Positions 63,663-64,000 of a stretch of DNA of 64,000 bases are shown piece by piece; position 1 is the stretch's first letter; each line of letters begins with the position of its first letter. The translations under genes were made by a program, and so were the position numbers. Origin of the DNA: Desulfofustis limnaeus (lineage in GTDB: Bacteria; Desulfobacterota; Desulfobulbia; Desulfobulbales; Desulfocapsaceae); assembly GCF_023169885.1 (NCBI RefSeq), contig NZ_AP025516.1, positions 1 through 64,000 of the forward strand. The letters run 5' to 3'. The notes beneath the pieces are model-generated. The model saw only the letters and a program-made list of their open reading frames with translations, did not search any database and was not told where the DNA came from.

Positions 63663-64000
63663 TTATTGCGTCTTTTCGGCGGCTTTTTCCTTTACTTCGG
63701 CGGCAGCCTGTTCGGTTGCGGCAGCGGCGCTTTCAGTGACTTCAGCGGCTTTTTCCTTGACGGTTGTCGCCGCTTCTCCGGCAGTTGCCGCCGCCTCTTT
63801 GCCGACTTCCACAGCGCCTTCCTTGACCTCGGTGGCGGTTTGTTGGGCGGAGTCTACCGTTTTTTGCGAAATCTCTGCAGCCTTTTCCTTGACCTTGGCG
63901 GCCGCTTGTTCAGTGGCCGCGGCGGCCTGCTCGGTTATCTGGGCCGCCTTCTCTTTGACCTCTGCAGCAACCTGTTTGGTGGTGGATACCGTCTGTTCAG
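63663..64000 (-). CDS. LEA/apolipoprotein-like Ala-Glu-Lys repeat protein, partial
   Basis: A minus-strand frame runs off the right edge of the window and ends with a TAA at 63663-63665. The visible 112 codons are almost only Ala, Glu, Lys, Thr, Val and Gln, in degenerate 11-residue repeats such as EVKEKAAEVTE and AAEVKEKAAEK. This amphipathic helical pattern is that of group 3 LEA proteins and apolipoprotein-like coiled coils, linked to desiccation or membrane protection. The start and any signal peptide lie outside the window. Confidence 0.7.
   Translation of the reverse strand, partial: EQTVSTTKQVAAEVKEKAAQITEQAAAATEQAAAKVKEKAAEISQKTVDSAQQTATEVKEGAVEVGKEAAATAGEAATTVKEKAAEVTESAAAATEQAAAEVKEKAAEKTQ

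Overview
The window reads as the chromosome of a sulfate-reducing-type anaerobe of the Desulfobacterota, most like the Desulfobulbales. This assignment is inferred from gene content: a TunR-type tungstate regulator (a family described from sulfate-reducing deltaproteobacteria), a tungsten aldehyde ferredoxin oxidoreductase, glycyl-radical chemistry, NrfHA ammonifying nitrite reductase, a TRAP transporter and a SulP permease. No rRNA, tRNA, CRISPR array, intact insertion sequence or prophage was seen.

Layout. 0-9 kb is housekeeping: a dnaA not followed by dnaN, protoporphyrinogen oxidase, a phosphoesterase, htpG, a BamE-like lipoprotein, pcm, a DedA/YqaA membrane protein and a trypsin-like protease with a coiled-coil insert. 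9-27.4 kb is an amino-acid catabolic island. It holds proline dehydrogenase, a tungsten AOR, a MoaD/ThiS-like carrier and P5C dehydrogenase (one apparent operon); two GntR regulators; a fused L-serine dehydratase; a TRAP transporter with a 50-residue membrane protein behind it; a mu-crystallin family protein; an EamA exporter; and a glycyl-radical enzyme plus activase that match trans-4-hydroxy-L-proline dehydratase (HypD/HypE) at every catalytic residue I could check. Hydroxyproline would give delta-1-pyrroline-5-carboxylate (P5C), the same intermediate made by proline dehydrogenase, and both would feed the P5C dehydrogenase. Two near-identical 15-bp palindromes, one before the proline operon and one just downstream of the -10 element of the first gntR, tie that regulator to the operon.

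27.9-30 kb is nrfHA. 30-35.7 kb is an eroded stretch with a glycosyltransferase stub, a cytochrome b561 gene with an in-frame TGA, a frameshifted Hsp20 tail and orphan proteins, around an intact P-type ATPase. 35.9-49.4 kb concerns ions and metals: SulP, a Zn/Cd/Pb ATPase behind an AT-rich palindromic operator, TunR divergent from a MOT1-type molybdate/tungstate transporter, and a complete ZraS-ZraR-ZraP set with a sigma-54 promoter before zraP. 49.6-64 kb mixes envelope and metabolic genes: an LTA-synthase-like phosphotransferase, glyoxylate carboligase, YjbQ, a three-gene VanZ/alkaline-phosphatase-superfamily/repeat-protein operon, a QueG-like Fe-S protein, a periplasmic histidine phosphatase, an SDR, a methyltransferase, gloA-gshA, and the start of an LEA-like repeat protein that runs off the right edge.

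Start codons were chosen by ribosome-binding site and family length. Regulatory sites are read by eye and not tested.
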